Assembly: GCA_945787595.1 (NCBI GenBank)
Contig: CALZJV010000172.1
Coordinates: 1-28,771 of the forward strand
DNA from: an uncultured Desulfobacterales bacterium
GTDB lineage: Bacteria > Desulfobacterota > Desulfobacteria > Desulfobacterales > JAFDCJ01
Direction: 5' to 3'
Length of the DNA: 28,771 nucleotides
In this document: piece after piece, positions 9,608 to 18,479 of the stretch
How the letters are laid out: each line of letters opens with the position of its first letter
Numbering within the stretch: position 1 is the first letter of the stretch
The notes under the pieces: model-generated
Seen by the model: the letters and a program-made list of their open reading frames with translations, nothing else
Database searches by the model: none
Told to the model about the DNA's origin: nothing
Position numbers and translations under genes: made by a program

Positions 9608-10525
9608 CGGATAAGGCCTGCAATGAGATCACCATCTTCTTCCAGAGCAAAGTGGCCCGTATCAAGTAAATGAAAATCGATATTTTTAAGATCACGTTTA
9701 TACGGGGTAGCTCCTTCGGAGGGGAAGATATAATCGTTTTTTCCCCATACAATCAATGTCGGTGGTTGATACTCCCGGAAATAGGCTTGCCAATTAGGGT
9801 AAAGCGCTGGATTCGAGCCATAATCATAAAACAGCTGCAGCTGGATATCCCTATTGCCGGGACGCTCCAGCAGAAACTGGTCGTGGATCCAATTATCAGG
9901 TGCGATTTTTTCGGGATTGCGGACTCCATTGGTGTACTGCCATTTTGTGGCTTCAATGGTGAGCAAGCTATTTCTCAAAGCAACTGCGTTTTCCGTCGTC
10001 TTTTCTTTCCAATATGCTTTAATGGGCTTCCAGAATTCTCGCAGGCCTTCTTCGTAGGCATTTCCATTCTGAACAATGAGAGTCTGAATTTTCTCGGGGT
10101 GTTTAACCGCTATGCGGTACCCGACCGGTGCGCCGTAATCCATAACGTACATACTATAGTTTTTAAGGCCGATCTTTTGGATGAATGCATCAATAATTTC
10201 AGCGATGTTGTCAAAGGTGTAGTCAAAATCGTCCACCTTAGGCATGGAGCTATTGCCGAAACCCGGAAAATCCGGCGCTACCAGGTGAAACTTGTCGGAC
10301 AGCGCCGGAATCAAGTTTCGAAACATGTGAGACGACCAGGTGAAACTTGTCGGACAGCGCCGGAATCAAGTTTCGAAACATGTGAGACGAAGTAGGGAAC
10401 CCATGAAGCAGAAGAATTGAAAAAGCATTTTTTGAACCTGCCTCAAGATAAAAAATGTCGAGGCCGTTAACCTCAACGGTCTTGTGTAATATATTAAAAC
10501 CTCTAAAGGATGGTTTTATAATCAT
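9604..10525 (-). pseudogene. alpha/beta hydrolase (epoxide hydrolase/haloalkane dehalogenase-like), frameshifted by a 55-bp duplication
   Basis: The original start at 10523-10525 has an excellent ribosome site (AGGAGGTG, 10531-10538). The first frame reads [32 protein letters not shown] and SDKFHLV, then goes out of frame. The second frame repeats [16 protein letters not shown] and continues with [11 protein letters not shown] to the end. Removing one copy of the exact tandem repeat at 10281-10390 restores a single continuous protein. The nucleophile elbow is VMDYGAPVG, with Asp rather than Ser, as in epoxide hydrolases and haloalkane dehalogenases. The acid lies near KNDYIF and the His in [10 protein letters not shown]. 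The last residues end at LIAGLIR with TGA, a few residues short, at the junction with the SDR fragment. One recent slip thus kills an otherwise well-preserved enzyme. Confidence 0.85.
10281..10390. repeat. exact 55-bp tandem duplication
   Basis: Bases 10281-10335 and 10336-10390 are identical over all 55 positions, starting CCAGGTGAAACTTGTCGGAC and ending CATGTGAGACGA. Since 55 is not a multiple of three, the second copy shifts the frame of the hydrolase gene around it. Confidence 0.97.
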
Positions 10526-10629
10526 GACATCACCTCCTGTATTTGTATAGAAATTTAGTTAGATAGCTTCTTGTTGATAAAGGACTAAAATTGGCAGTTA
10601 ATTTATGACACACTAAAAAGATCCGATTC

Positions 10630-10776
10630 TTAATCGGCCTGCTTGATAGCCTCTACCGCCTCCTCGGTCGTCCAGACAATGTTTGCCATAAAGCCAAAGT
10701 TCGTCACTGCGCTTGCATAACCGTGGAGTGTGGCGGAAGCTTTTAAGGGCTTATTTTGAAAACGTGCAAGACTGGA
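10630..10776 (-). pseudogene. C-terminal fragment of an unrecognised protein
   Basis: Reading the minus strand in the same frame as the YeeE remnant, beyond its TAG, gives a protein-like tail: KASATLHGYASAVTNF, then GFMANIVWTTEEAVEAIKQA, ending D-TAA at 10630. The composition and regular end look like a real C-terminus rather than random sequence. I do not recognise the family, and nothing upstream provides a start. It is one more truncated piece in this decayed interval. Confidence 0.35.
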
Positions 10777-11049
10777 CTAATTTTCAGTTTGACATATATC
10801 ATTCGTGCAAACGACCTTTAAGGTTTTACCTGTGATACGCCGCATAAAAAGCAAAGTGACACCGATTCCGAAAAGCAGGGCAACGAATGCCGGTATCGCA
10901 TGAGGCGATAAGCCAGGAAGACTTTTAAGCATCAGGGTGTCATTGCCCCCGGGAATCAGCACTGCTCCCGCACCCATCAATGTCCCGCCGATAAGGTGGC
11001 GGGGCCAGGTTTGTATACGGCGCCATCGCAGTCTTAAGCTGCCCCGCTG
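10777..11049 (-). pseudogene. YeeE/YedE-family (DUF395) transporter, C-terminal fragment
   Basis: The frame is open from after a stop at 11050-11052 to TAG at 10777 and gives about 90 residues. It contains RHLIGGTLMGAGAVLIPGGN (the glycine-rich membrane motif), then DTLMLKSLPGLSPHAIPAF, a hydrophobic segment (VALLFGIGVTLLFM) and a tail with two Cys (VVCTNDIC). These are typical of the last two helices of YeeE/YedE sulphur-compound transporters, which normally have many more helices. The resemblance already begins upstream of the possible TTG at 10980, which argues for truncation rather than a small gene. The rest of the transporter is absent. Confidence 0.7.
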
Positions 11050-11159
11050 CTAATTATAGTCCTTGCAAAAACCATTAGCTTGCCATATGTATTCCACAGT
11101 CATAATGTAAGTGAACTATGGCAAGCAGTGCTCTCCCTAATTCTTTAAGGACTACACCC

Positions 11160-11675
11160 ATGAACATAGCCCCTGAATTAACCCCAATAAACAGATATGA
11201 ATTAGACCAGATGGCAGACGGATTTGTGGCTTTTGTTGAAAGCTATCCATCGTTTAATCGAACTAAGCTATTAGATGAATGGCGGGAGGCGGAATACAGC
11301 CGACTTGATGCTAACGGACAAATCTACCTCGACTATACTGGCGGCGGACTGTACAGCGAATCGCAACTGGGTGAGCATATGCAACTGCTACGTACCAGCG
11401 TACTCGGCAATCCCCACAGGGAACGCGCAAACATGTCCTGCGTTACTTCAATGTATCACCGGATGAGTACATTGCTATCTTCACGCCAAATGCTAGTGGT
11501 GCATTGAAGCTGGTTGGGGAGGCATTTCCGTTTACACCAGCCAGCCATTACATTCTCACCTTCGACAATCACAACTCCGTCAATGGCATCCGTGAATTTG
11601 CAAAGGTCAAAGGGGCACAGGTAACTTATGTGTCTCTAACAAAGCCGGATCCTCTGGATCAGGATTCTTTACTCT
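11160..11675 (+). pseudogene. class V aminotransferase/cysteine-desulfurase-like protein, frameshifted and truncated
   Basis: The ATG at 11160 has AAGGA about 8 bases upstream. Its frame reads FVESYPSFNRTKLLDEWREA, then GQIYLDYTGGGLYSESQL and VLGNPH, the usual opening of this PLP-dependent group. At about 11418 the frame is lost. The next frame continues RKHVLRYFNVSPDEYIAIFT, then PNASGALKLVGEAFPF and LTFDNHNSVNGIREFA. About 15 residues normally found between GNPH and the RKHV helix are missing, so a short deletion shifted the frame. Resemblance ends near 11675, directly at the stop codon of the convergent ligase gene, before the PLP-binding lysine. The remnant is inactive. Intact relatives handle sulphur from cysteine or act on amino acids. 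Confidence 0.8.
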
Positions 11676-12788
11676 TTAAATACCCTTTTGGGTTTCAGCG
11701 ATCAAATGATCAACGACCGCCTTCAGATCACCTTCAGTCTCATCGTGGACGCGCAGCTGGCGGTCGGCGCTGGTGCCTTCGGTCAATATGGATTGGATGG
11801 GTTCTATGTAGGCTGCCGTACCCAGTTCATCGATTTCTTCAGCCACAAGATCGAGTAATTCTCCAACCAGCTGGCGTGTATGCAATTCGATTGATTTGCC
11901 GAAATCGATCAACTTGCCGTCCAAACCATATCGTGCCGCACGCCAGCGATTTTCTTCGATCAATTCACGCCGGTAAACCCGAAAGGTGATGTTTTTGCGG
12001 CGCAGTTTCCAGAGCCAGAGCACAATGGCCTGAAAAAGCGCAGCGATGGCAACGGCCTCGTCTAAACGTGTGCAAATGTCGCAGATTCGAAACTCAAGGG
12101 TGGGGTATTGATGATGGGGACGCACATCCCACCAGATCTTACTGGCATCGGGGATAGAGCCGGTATTGATCAGCGTTCTGATCAGGGCGTCGTAGTCGGC
12201 CGGCGTGCGGTAAACATCCGAAATGCCCGAGCGCGGAAAATCTTCGAAGATGTTGGCCCGGTAGCTCTTCAGTCCGGTCCGGCGTCCCATCCAGAAAGGG
12301 CTGCTGGTGCTGAGCGCCAGTATATGCGGCAGCATATAGCGCGCCACATTCATGGCATCGATGGCAAAGGTGCGGTCTTCCACCCCGACGTGCACGTGCA
12401 TGCCGAAAATGAGCAGCCGCTGGGCCAGCAGCTGCATTTCCTCCAGCACACCCAGATATCTTTCGTAGGGCGTCACTGGTTGATCCATCCATTTACTGAA
12501 CGGATGGGTGGATGCCGCTACGATCTCTACGCCTTTGCTTTGGGCCAGACGACAGATGAAGCGGCGTTGCTTGATAAGCGCTTCCTTGACCTGCCCGATA
12601 TTGCTGCAGACGGGCGTACCCAGTTCCACCATTGCCTGGTGGAGTTCGGGCTTAAGTTCGTACTCCATCATGACCAGTTTGCCGTTTTCAATAAACTCGG
12701 TAATATACGAGCGTAGTTCACGGGTTTCCGGATCGACGATCTGATATTCTTCCTCAATACCGATGGACAGAGAGGGACGTGGCGTCAT
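11676..12788 (-). CDS. GCS2-family carboxylate-amine ligase (YbdK-like), copy A
   Basis: The 370-residue protein is a full-length member of the glutamate-cysteine ligase type 2 group, which uses ATP to join a carboxylate (often glutamate) to an amine. Visible motifs are GIEEEYQ at residues 10-16 (Glu metal ligands), [46 protein letters not shown] and [12 protein letters not shown]. The frame is open further upstream, but the ATG at 12786-12788 overlaps the TGA of the preceding gene as ATGA, so that is the start and the two are translationally coupled. It is the last gene of the six-gene operon. It ends where the convergent aminotransferase remnant breaks off. True glutathione synthesis is possible, but the partner genes suggest another product. 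Confidence 0.88.
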   Translation of the reverse strand: MTPRPSLSIGIEEEYQIVDPETRELRSYITEFIENGKLVMMEYELKPELHQAMVELGTPVCSNIGQVKEALIKQRRFICRLAQSKGVEIVAASTHPFSKWMDQPVTPYERYLGVLEEMQLLAQRLLIFGMHVHVGVEDRTFAIDAMNVARYMLPHILALSTSSPFWMGRRTGLKSYRANIFEDFPRSGISDVYRTPADYDALIRTLINTGSIPDASKIWWDVRPHHQYPTLEFRICDICTRLDEAVAIAALFQAIVLWLWKLRRKNITFRVYRRELIEENRWRAARYGLDGKLIDFGKSIELHTRQLVGELLDLVAEEIDELGTAAYIEPIQSILTEGTSADRQLRVHDETEGDLKAVVDHLIAETQKGI

Positions 12789-13903
12789 GGGATGTCCTCC
12801 GTGTTCCGGACCAGGAACTTTACCACCGCGCTGCAATCCTGGTCCGCTTCCTGCCAGACCTGCAGCTGTTGATCGGCACTCGCACCGCGTTCCAGTATGG
12901 TGTGGATGTGGCCCAGTTCGTCTTGGTTATTAAGCTTGCGCGCCAGCGGTGCAACCAGATCCAGCAGTTCTCGAATAAGATCGCGGGTGGGTACCTCTTT
13001 CTCGATGCCAAAATCAATCAGGTTGCCTTCCAGGCCGTAGCGTACCGCGCGCCACTTGTTTTCTTCGATCAGGGGGCGTTCATAGTTTCGGAACGACATG
13101 TTGTTCAGACGCAAGTCCACCATCCAAGCCACCGTGGCCTGGAGAAGGGCGGTGATGGCCAGAGCGTCATTATAGCTGGGCACCATGTCGCAGATTCGCA
13201 CATACAGGGTCGGGTAGCGATGGTGGGGCAGAATGTCGTACCAGATACGGCTGACGTCCGAGATGCTGTTGGTGCGTACCAGAGTGTCGACGTAGTCGTG
13301 GTATTCCTGGTATCCCTGGAACCGGCCCGGAATGCCGGTGCGCGGCAAGGCGTCCAATAGCACATTGCGATAACTTTTCAATCCCGTCTTGCGCCCGGCC
13401 CAGAAAGGCGAACTGGTGGACAGCGACAGAATGTGAGGCAGCATATAGCGCATCGTGTTCATGACATCGATGGCCAGTTCGCGATCTTCGATGCCGATAT
13501 GAACGTGCATGCCGAATGCCAGCATGCGCCGGGCGATCATTTCGGCATCATTGGCCATGATCCGATAGTGCGCGGCCTGCAGGGAGGCTTTCTCCCAGCG
13601 ACTGAAGGGATGGGTGCCGGCGGCGGCGACTTTGAGGCCGTAGGTTTCGGCCAGCTCTAACATGGTGCTGCGCATGCGCAGCAGATGATCGCGGGCTGCC
13701 TTGATATCGGCGCAAACCGGCGCCCCGCTGCTGAGCATGGTGCTTTGCAGATGCCCGGCAAACTCGAGATCCGGTTCTAGCTCCGGAGCGATAACCTGGG
13801 CGCCACCCAATGAATGGGTCACGTAGCCGATCAGCTCCCAGCTTTCCGGATCAATCAACTGGTACTCTTCCTCAATTCCGATGCGAAAGCTTGGATGGTA
13901 CAT
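12785..13903 (-). CDS. GCS2-family carboxylate-amine ligase (YbdK-like), copy B
   Basis: This second paralog, 372 residues, has the same motif order as its neighbour: GIEEEYQ at residues 9-15, [48 protein letters not shown] and [12 protein letters not shown]. Key differences lie in the acceptor-side segments, for example [13 protein letters not shown] here against [12 protein letters not shown] in copy A. The two have clearly diverged rather than being a recent duplication, and may act on different substrates or form a mixed complex. Predicted activity is ATP-dependent ligation of a carboxylate such as glutamate to an amine. The gene follows the 531-residue protein by about 70 bp. Confidence 0.88.
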   Translation of the reverse strand: MYHPSFRIGIEEEYQLIDPESWELIGYVTHSLGGAQVIAPELEPDLEFAGHLQSTMLSSGAPVCADIKAARDHLLRMRSTMLELAETYGLKVAAAGTHPFSRWEKASLQAAHYRIMANDAEMIARRMLAFGMHVHIGIEDRELAIDVMNTMRYMLPHILSLSTSSPFWAGRKTGLKSYRNVLLDALPRTGIPGRFQGYQEYHDYVDTLVRTNSISDVSRIWYDILPHHRYPTLYVRICDMVPSYNDALAITALLQATVAWMVDLRLNNMSFRNYERPLIEENKWRAVRYGLEGNLIDFGIEKEVPTRDLIRELLDLVAPLARKLNNQDELGHIHTILERGASADQQLQVWQEADQDCSAVVKFLVRNTEDIP

Positions 13904-13974
13904 GGATGTTCCTTAAACCTAACCCGGACAAGCCGGAATTGAAGGTTGAAGATTGAATATTGGTGGTATTCTAT

Positions 13975-15570
13975 TTATTTTAGCCAGCAAACCGGGCTCA
14001 TGCCTAATCCGGCGTTGTGTTTGTTTAGGATGCCGAGTTCGCCTTTGACCGCCAGAATGGCCCCCATATTCGAGAACCAGCCCCGCCCGGGGGGGTCATC
14101 TTTTAATTTACGGCCCGGATCCCCGCTGGTGTAGTGGCAGCGGCTGAGCGCCAGAATGCATCTTGCCCGCTGCAGTGAGTCGGGGGCCGCCCGGGACCCG
14201 GCATGCAAGAGCAGCCGGATTTCAGAGCAGATGCCGGCTGTGGCGTCAGGATCGGCCAACTCCGGGTTGATGTTCGGCATGACCGGTGCAGCCCGCAACA
14301 GTTCCTGGGCCATCACGGTCTCTTGGTAGCACATAGTTTCGACCATCGGTAGATCGGGGGCAACCACCACCCCTTTTGAGCTCATTCCGTGCAGGGGCTT
14401 GACGGCCAGCTGTCGCAGCACGCCGGGATCTTTGCGGTAGGATGCCAGATCCTCGGCGGTGACCATCCAGGATTTCGGTGCCATCGCTGCCGGGGTTTCG
14501 CGGAACAGTTCGGCGATCGAACTCTTGTCGATCAAATAGTAGCCGGCCAGGTGCTTTGACAGATCAGGCCAGAGAGATGGAACCGCGTAAATGTTGCGCA
14601 ACCGCTCAATGACGTCGGTTTTGTCCTCGGCACGCATGGACTCACAGTAGGCTCTGAGGTCCGGATCGACAATCCGCGAAATGACTTTACCGACGGCGCC
14701 GGATTTTTTCCCATCACGGTAATACAGCCGGTCTTTTTCGAAATAAAGATTCCGGGGATCAACCGCCAAGACTTGGTGGCCTGGTTGGCCCTCAGCCAAA
14801 AATTCACAGAGCAGCTCAAGGTTGTGCGCGCTGGGTTGGTTTTTAGGGTCAATCTCCAGGAAAACAAGCTTATCACCAGGTGCCTCCAGACCATCAAGGT
14901 AGGTGGCCCGTACCTGCTCATCCAACTCAGCGTCAGTTAACGGACGATTGCCGGCGCGCTGCATGGTGAAAACAGCATCCCTGAAAGCACCGGTTCGACG
15001 GGCAGACTGGATGCATTCCCGCAGCCAGCCGTAATAAGTATCCACACTTTGTGCTTCCAGGATTTTGGCATAAAGATGGTCCCCGGATTTTTTGAATGCT
15101 TCAAAGGGGGTCCCTCTGGGGGTATTGACTCCGTAGACGAGTACATCGAGGGCCAAGTCCGGTTCCCAGGTCAGATAATAATGCCACAGTCTGTCGGCCA
15201 TCTCGTCGCTGAGCCAACCCGCGGGCATTCGACGCTGCAGGTAATCGGGTCCCTCCAGTGCGAGCTTTTTTCTCACCAGGGCCAGGAGAACCCTCGATGT
15301 AGCCAGAAGCAGGTCCATTAGATACGGCGGCATGTGGACCGGCAAGGCCCACGGGAACTTCCCGACACCATAGATGGTTACAAATAATCCCCTGTCCGCC
15401 AATTCCCGATAATAGCGTTCGATTAAGGTTTGATCGGATGCAATTCTTGCATTGGTTTGCAGGGCGCGCCGGGTCTGCTCAATCCGTTGGCCCTCATCAT
15501 AATGTTTTTCAAGAGCATCCAGATCGTCGATGGTCTGGTCTAAATCGGGCAAACCGGTCGCCGTGTCCAT
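13975..15570 (-). CDS. uncharacterised 531-residue protein with an ATP-grasp-like C-terminal part
   Basis: I do not recognise a named family. The first 360 residues are mixed alpha/beta with no signal peptide; FVTIYGVGKFPWALPVHMPP at about 63-82 and VFLEIDPKNQPSAHNLELL at about 236-254 stand out. From about 365 the sequence looks like the nucleotide-binding half of an ATP-grasp enzyme. It has a Lys and glycine-rich loop (KPLHGMSSKGV, 391-401), an acidic hinge (AQELL, 421-425), a Glu-Ile-Arg strand (450-452), and a late Asn-containing turn (WFSNMGAI, 498-505) where metal ligands would lie. Its position between a RimK-like ligase, a peptidase and two GCS2 ligases supports a ligase role. The ribosome site is weak (GAGTGAT). 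Alternatively it is a degenerate ATP-grasp acting as scaffold. The cytoplasmic location is inferred. Confidence 0.65.
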   Translation of the reverse strand: MDTATGLPDLDQTIDDLDALEKHYDEGQRIEQTRRALQTNARIASDQTLIERYYRELADRGLFVTIYGVGKFPWALPVHMPPYLMDLLLATSRVLLALVRKKLALEGPDYLQRRMPAGWLSDEMADRLWHYYLTWEPDLALDVLVYGVNTPRGTPFEAFKKSGDHLYAKILEAQSVDTYYGWLRECIQSARRTGAFRDAVFTMQRAGNRPLTDAELDEQVRATYLDGLEAPGDKLVFLEIDPKNQPSAHNLELLCEFLAEGQPGHQVLAVDPRNLYFEKDRLYYRDGKKSGAVGKVISRIVDPDLRAYCESMRAEDKTDVIERLRNIYAVPSLWPDLSKHLAGYYLIDKSSIAELFRETPAAMAPKSWMVTAEDLASYRKDPGVLRQLAVKPLHGMSSKGVVVAPDLPMVETMCYQETVMAQELLRAAPVMPNINPELADPDATAGICSEIRLLLHAGSRAAPDSLQRARCILALSRCHYTSGDPGRKLKDDPPGRGWFSNMGAILAVKGELGILNKHNAGLGMSPVCWLK

Positions 15571-15669
15571 ATATCACTCGCCACTCACCACAAATCGGGG
15601 ATTTTGGGAGGTACCGGCAGTTCATACCGATTGCCCCGATCATTGTGGCAGCTGGTTGACGATTTTTCG

Positions 15670-16713
15670 TTAACCCGGGTTTGAGACACTGCCGTTGACC
15701 TGAAATCGGCCGTTTTTCATTATTTGCTCGTCATCCATCCAGATGTCAAATTCACGCCCAACACAGTCAATGTGGGTTGCCGAGTCCCATGTCTGGTGCG
15801 TGTGCTCAGGATACGGATGTCCGAAGGCCAGATGAATTCCCGGGAGCTTTTCATCCTGCAAAATGTGACCGATGATGTTTTTTACGGCTATATTGGTACC
15901 AATGGCGAATTCACCCACGCGGTCGCTGTTTTCATCGGTAGCGGTATAACGTACAAATTCGTCCAACAAATCCTTGTTGGCGCAGTCCAGGTGTTTGATG
16001 CGCGAATTGACAATTTCAATCGTTAAGGGCGTGTCTTGCAGATCACCGTATTTTTCACACAGGTAATCACCCACGACACCATCCACGACGAACACGCCGT
16101 TTAGATTGTGAGGAGAAGTAAAAATTTCACCCCCGGGCAGGTTTCCCCATTTGTCCGGCGAGATGATACCGCTTGTTTTGAGCCATTTGAGCATCGGTGA
16201 CAACTCCGCTTCGATGTCGGTGCCGCCGCTTGATTTGGCTTTGATGAATCTGGATCTACGGGCTTTTTCGACGAGCTTTACGCTGATCTCATCGACTTTG
16301 TTGAAATCAGCCCCCATCCCTTCGAGCATAATCTGCTTGTTGATATTCACCATGTGTCCATGACGAATTTTTTTCCGATTCACGATGTTGATCATCTCTC
16401 TGCGGCTGGGCAACTCTCCGTTCTGCGTTTTGACGGCCAGTATACTTACCTGGGACTGCCGCAAATCGTCCAATACGACGGGTGGCATGTGAGACGACGG
16501 TCGGGTCATCAGGTCTTCGAGCACAAATACATTGTATGGTGATCCGGTCTTTTCAATTTCACTCACCAGCGCAGCGGCGATCTCCAATGTGGCTGTGTCG
16601 GTGATCAACGTCAGGCGCTCATCGGGTTGCAGCTTCAGGCAAACGTTGACGGCATTAAAGGCACCCCGACCAAGGTTAGGGTTATAATCAATCTCCCAAG
16701 AATAGGGGGTCAT
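15670..16713 (-). CDS. M29-like aminopeptidase family protein
   Basis: The 347-residue protein resembles the thermophilic aminopeptidase (M29, AmpS/AmpT) group, which are cytoplasmic metallo-exopeptidases with two metal ions. Supporting motifs are GNLPGGEIFTSP (first Glu ligand region), GEFAIGTN (second Glu), and a His-containing cluster from IHLAFGHPYPEH to SATHIDCV. Typical M29 enzymes have about 400 residues, so this is a shorter, divergent member, and the Asn/Asp metal details cannot all be confirmed by eye. The ATG at 16713, with GAAAGGA upstream, is preferred over an in-frame upstream start at 16740 that would overlap the previous gene. It begins 10 bp after the ATP-grasp gene ends. A role in trimming or hydrolysing the ligase product is likely. 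Confidence 0.75.
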   Translation of the reverse strand: MTPYSWEIDYNPNLGRGAFNAVNVCLKLQPDERLTLITDTATLEIAAALVSEIEKTGSPYNVFVLEDLMTRPSSHMPPVVLDDLRQSQVSILAVKTQNGELPSRREMINIVNRKKIRHGHMVNINKQIMLEGMGADFNKVDEISVKLVEKARRSRFIKAKSSGGTDIEAELSPMLKWLKTSGIISPDKWGNLPGGEIFTSPHNLNGVFVVDGVVGDYLCEKYGDLQDTPLTIEIVNSRIKHLDCANKDLLDEFVRYTATDENSDRVGEFAIGTNIAVKNIIGHILQDEKLPGIHLAFGHPYPEHTHQTWDSATHIDCVGREFDIWMDDEQIMKNGRFQVNGSVSNPG

Positions 16714-16723
16714 GGTATTCCTT

Positions 16724-17707
16724 TCAAGATTCGGTTTCAATTTTTAGCTTTCCAAGCGGCCATTCATCTTTGACACATGATACCACAAATTCCCCCCAGG
16801 TTAAATTGTTTTGACCTTCACGGTGCGCCCTGGCCCTACGGATGGCCATATTGGCGGTCACTTCCACGACCCATTCGAAATTTTCCGGCTGAACCGAGTG
16901 GTAATCTGCATCCGGTGCGGGGTTGCAGAAATCGATGGCATAGGGCACGCCTTCGCGAACGGCCAACTCCACGGTGTTAAAATCATACCCCAGGACCCGG
17001 TTCAATTTTAAAACCGCTTGTTCCATTTCGTCCATGAGTTTGACCGACTCGGGCGAAGGGGTGGTTAGGTAGCGCAGATGAGCCGGGTTACGGGGTTCGT
17101 AGGGCATGATGCGCACGTCTTGGCGGTCGATACAATAACAACGGAAATAATCACTGAACACAATTTCTTCCTGCAGCATCATGACCAAATCACCGGTACG
17201 GTTGTATAGGTCATAGAACTCATCGGGATAGCGAACCCGGTAGACATTTTTCCAGCCGCCGCCGGAATAGGGTTTCAGATAAGCCGGAAAGCCGACATAA
17301 TCGAAGATGGAATCCCAGTCGAGCGGATAGCTCAGATTCCGCATGGAATTTGAATCGGTATTCGGCGGGTGCTGATTAGAGGGCAGCAATACGGATCGGG
17401 GCACGGCCACACCGATTTTTTCAGCCAGGCCATTATTGAAAAATTTGTCATCGGCGGTCCACCAAAACGGGTTATTGATTACCGTAGTGCCGCTAAGAGC
17501 CGCATTTTTCAAGTACGCCCGGTAGAAAGGGATATCCTGTGAAATCCGATCGATGATGACCGCATATGCATCGGTTTCGGCCTGGATAACCTTATCAATC
17601 CGAACCGCTTCGGCGACAATCCCTTCTGGTTTTTTGGCATTGACCCGATCGACAAATGCCTGCGGATATGTATTTTCTTGTCCGAATAGGATACCGATTT
17701 TTTTCAT
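16724..17707 (-). CDS. RimK-like ATP-grasp ligase
   Basis: The 327-residue protein has the ATP-grasp layout. There is an N-terminal pre-ATP domain (MKKIGILFGQENTYPQAFVD), a lid with the ATP-phosphate Lys and glycine loop (YLKPYSGGGWKNV, Lys145), a hinge with Glu180/Glu181 (LQEEIVF), and the metal-binding end (DFNTVELAV then YAIDFCNPAPDAD, with Glu247, Asp259 and Asn262). Such enzymes join a carboxyl to an amino or other nucleophile through an acyl-phosphate. The start at 17705-17707 lies 7 bp after the stop of the esterase, with AAGGT upstream; a longer in-frame start at 17812 would run inside the esterase gene and is rejected. All key residues seem present, so it should be active. The substrate is unknown. 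Confidence 0.85.
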   Translation of the reverse strand: MKKIGILFGQENTYPQAFVDRVNAKKPEGIVAEAVRIDKVIQAETDAYAVIIDRISQDIPFYRAYLKNAALSGTTVINNPFWWTADDKFFNNGLAEKIGVAVPRSVLLPSNQHPPNTDSNSMRNLSYPLDWDSIFDYVGFPAYLKPYSGGGWKNVYRVRYPDEFYDLYNRTGDLVMMLQEEIVFSDYFRCYCIDRQDVRIMPYEPRNPAHLRYLTTPSPESVKLMDEMEQAVLKLNRVLGYDFNTVELAVREGVPYAIDFCNPAPDADYHSVQPENFEWVVEVTANMAIRRARAHREGQNNLTWGEFVVSCVKDEWPLGKLKIETES

Positions 17708-17714
17708 ACGAACC

Positions 17715-18479
17715 TTATTCCTGCGTGATTCTCGATAAATAATGCGGGAACATGTCACGCCACCACGGCCAATCGTGACCGGCGCCGTTGCGCACATCCA
17801 GCCAGTGGGCAATGCCTTTTGAATTCAGGATATGTGACAGCCGGATATTTTCATCCATACAAAAATCCCATTCGCCGGTTCCGAGTACAATCCCCATTTG
17901 CCGGATTTGATCCAGGTACCATGGGTCACTCAGGTTCGGCATGTAATCCAGCGGATTGTGGAAATAGCAATTGTCATCGTAGTAGCCGTCGATAAACTGC
18001 TTGATATCGAATGCGCCGCTCATCGAAAACGCATAACCGGCAAGGTCCGGATGACGCAAGGCCAGATTGACCGCGTGATACCCGCCAAAGCTGCAGCCGG
18101 CGGTGGCCACGCGAGACTGGCCGGATTCCTGGCGCGCCATGGCAACGACGTCGTGAATGATGACATTTTCATAGCCGTTGTGGGTTTTGACACGATCGGC
18201 TGGGTGAATCGAATAATTATACCAGCTGTCTTCATCGACGCTGTCCGGACAGTAAATTCGGATCAGCCCGTTATTCATAAACCAGGCCGCCGATTCAATC
18301 AGCTTAAAGTCCTTATTCTGATAGAAACGGCCCTTTGAGGTGGGAAAAAGGATGACAGGGAAGCCGGCGTGGCCGAAAACGAGCATCTGAAATTCCCGGT
18401 CGAGGTATCGCGTATGCCACTTGTAATAAGCTTCCTTCAAGCCTAACTCCCGCGTGAATATATCAAATTGGGTGTCCAA
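17715..18479 (-). CDS. esterase-type alpha/beta hydrolase (putative esterase, PF00756-like)
   Basis: The 254-residue protein is a complete alpha/beta hydrolase with a full catalytic triad: Ser130 in GCSFGG, Asp205 in GTGEWD, and His235 in NGAGHDWPWW. It resembles the esterase D/enterochelin-esterase-like group and has no signal peptide, so it is probably cytoplasmic. No ATG fits the beginning. The TTG at 18477-18479 opens just before the conserved DTQFDIFTREL segment, an upstream in-frame stop lies at 18510-18512, and no clear ribosome site is seen, so the start is provisional. It is the first gene of the operon, about 60 bases behind the promoter at 18545-18572. It may hydrolyse an ester or transfer an acyl group in the ligase pathway. 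Confidence 0.82.
   Translation of the reverse strand: MDTQFDIFTRELGLKEAYYKWHTRYLDREFQMLVFGHAGFPVILFPTSKGRFYQNKDFKLIESAAWFMNNGLIRIYCPDSVDEDSWYNYSIHPADRVKTHNGYENVIIHDVVAMARQESGQSRVATAGCSFGGYHAVNLALRHPDLAGYAFSMSGAFDIKQFIDGYYDDNCYFHNPLDYMPNLSDPWYLDQIRQMGIVLGTGEWDFCMDENIRLSHILNSKGIAHWLDVRNGAGHDWPWWRDMFPHYLSRITQE

Noticed and set aside
11676..11989. Continuation of the aminotransferase frame past 11675
   Set aside because: From here the frame is antisense to the GCS2 gene and the residues no longer resemble an aminotransferase.
12108..12716. 202-codon plus-strand open frame, and a similar one at 12779-13360
   Set aside because: Antisense shadows of the two GCS2 genes.
12789..12836. Upstream start for GCS2 copy A adding 16 residues
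   Set aside because: The ATGA overlap with the preceding gene and the family's usual N-terminus support the start at 12788.
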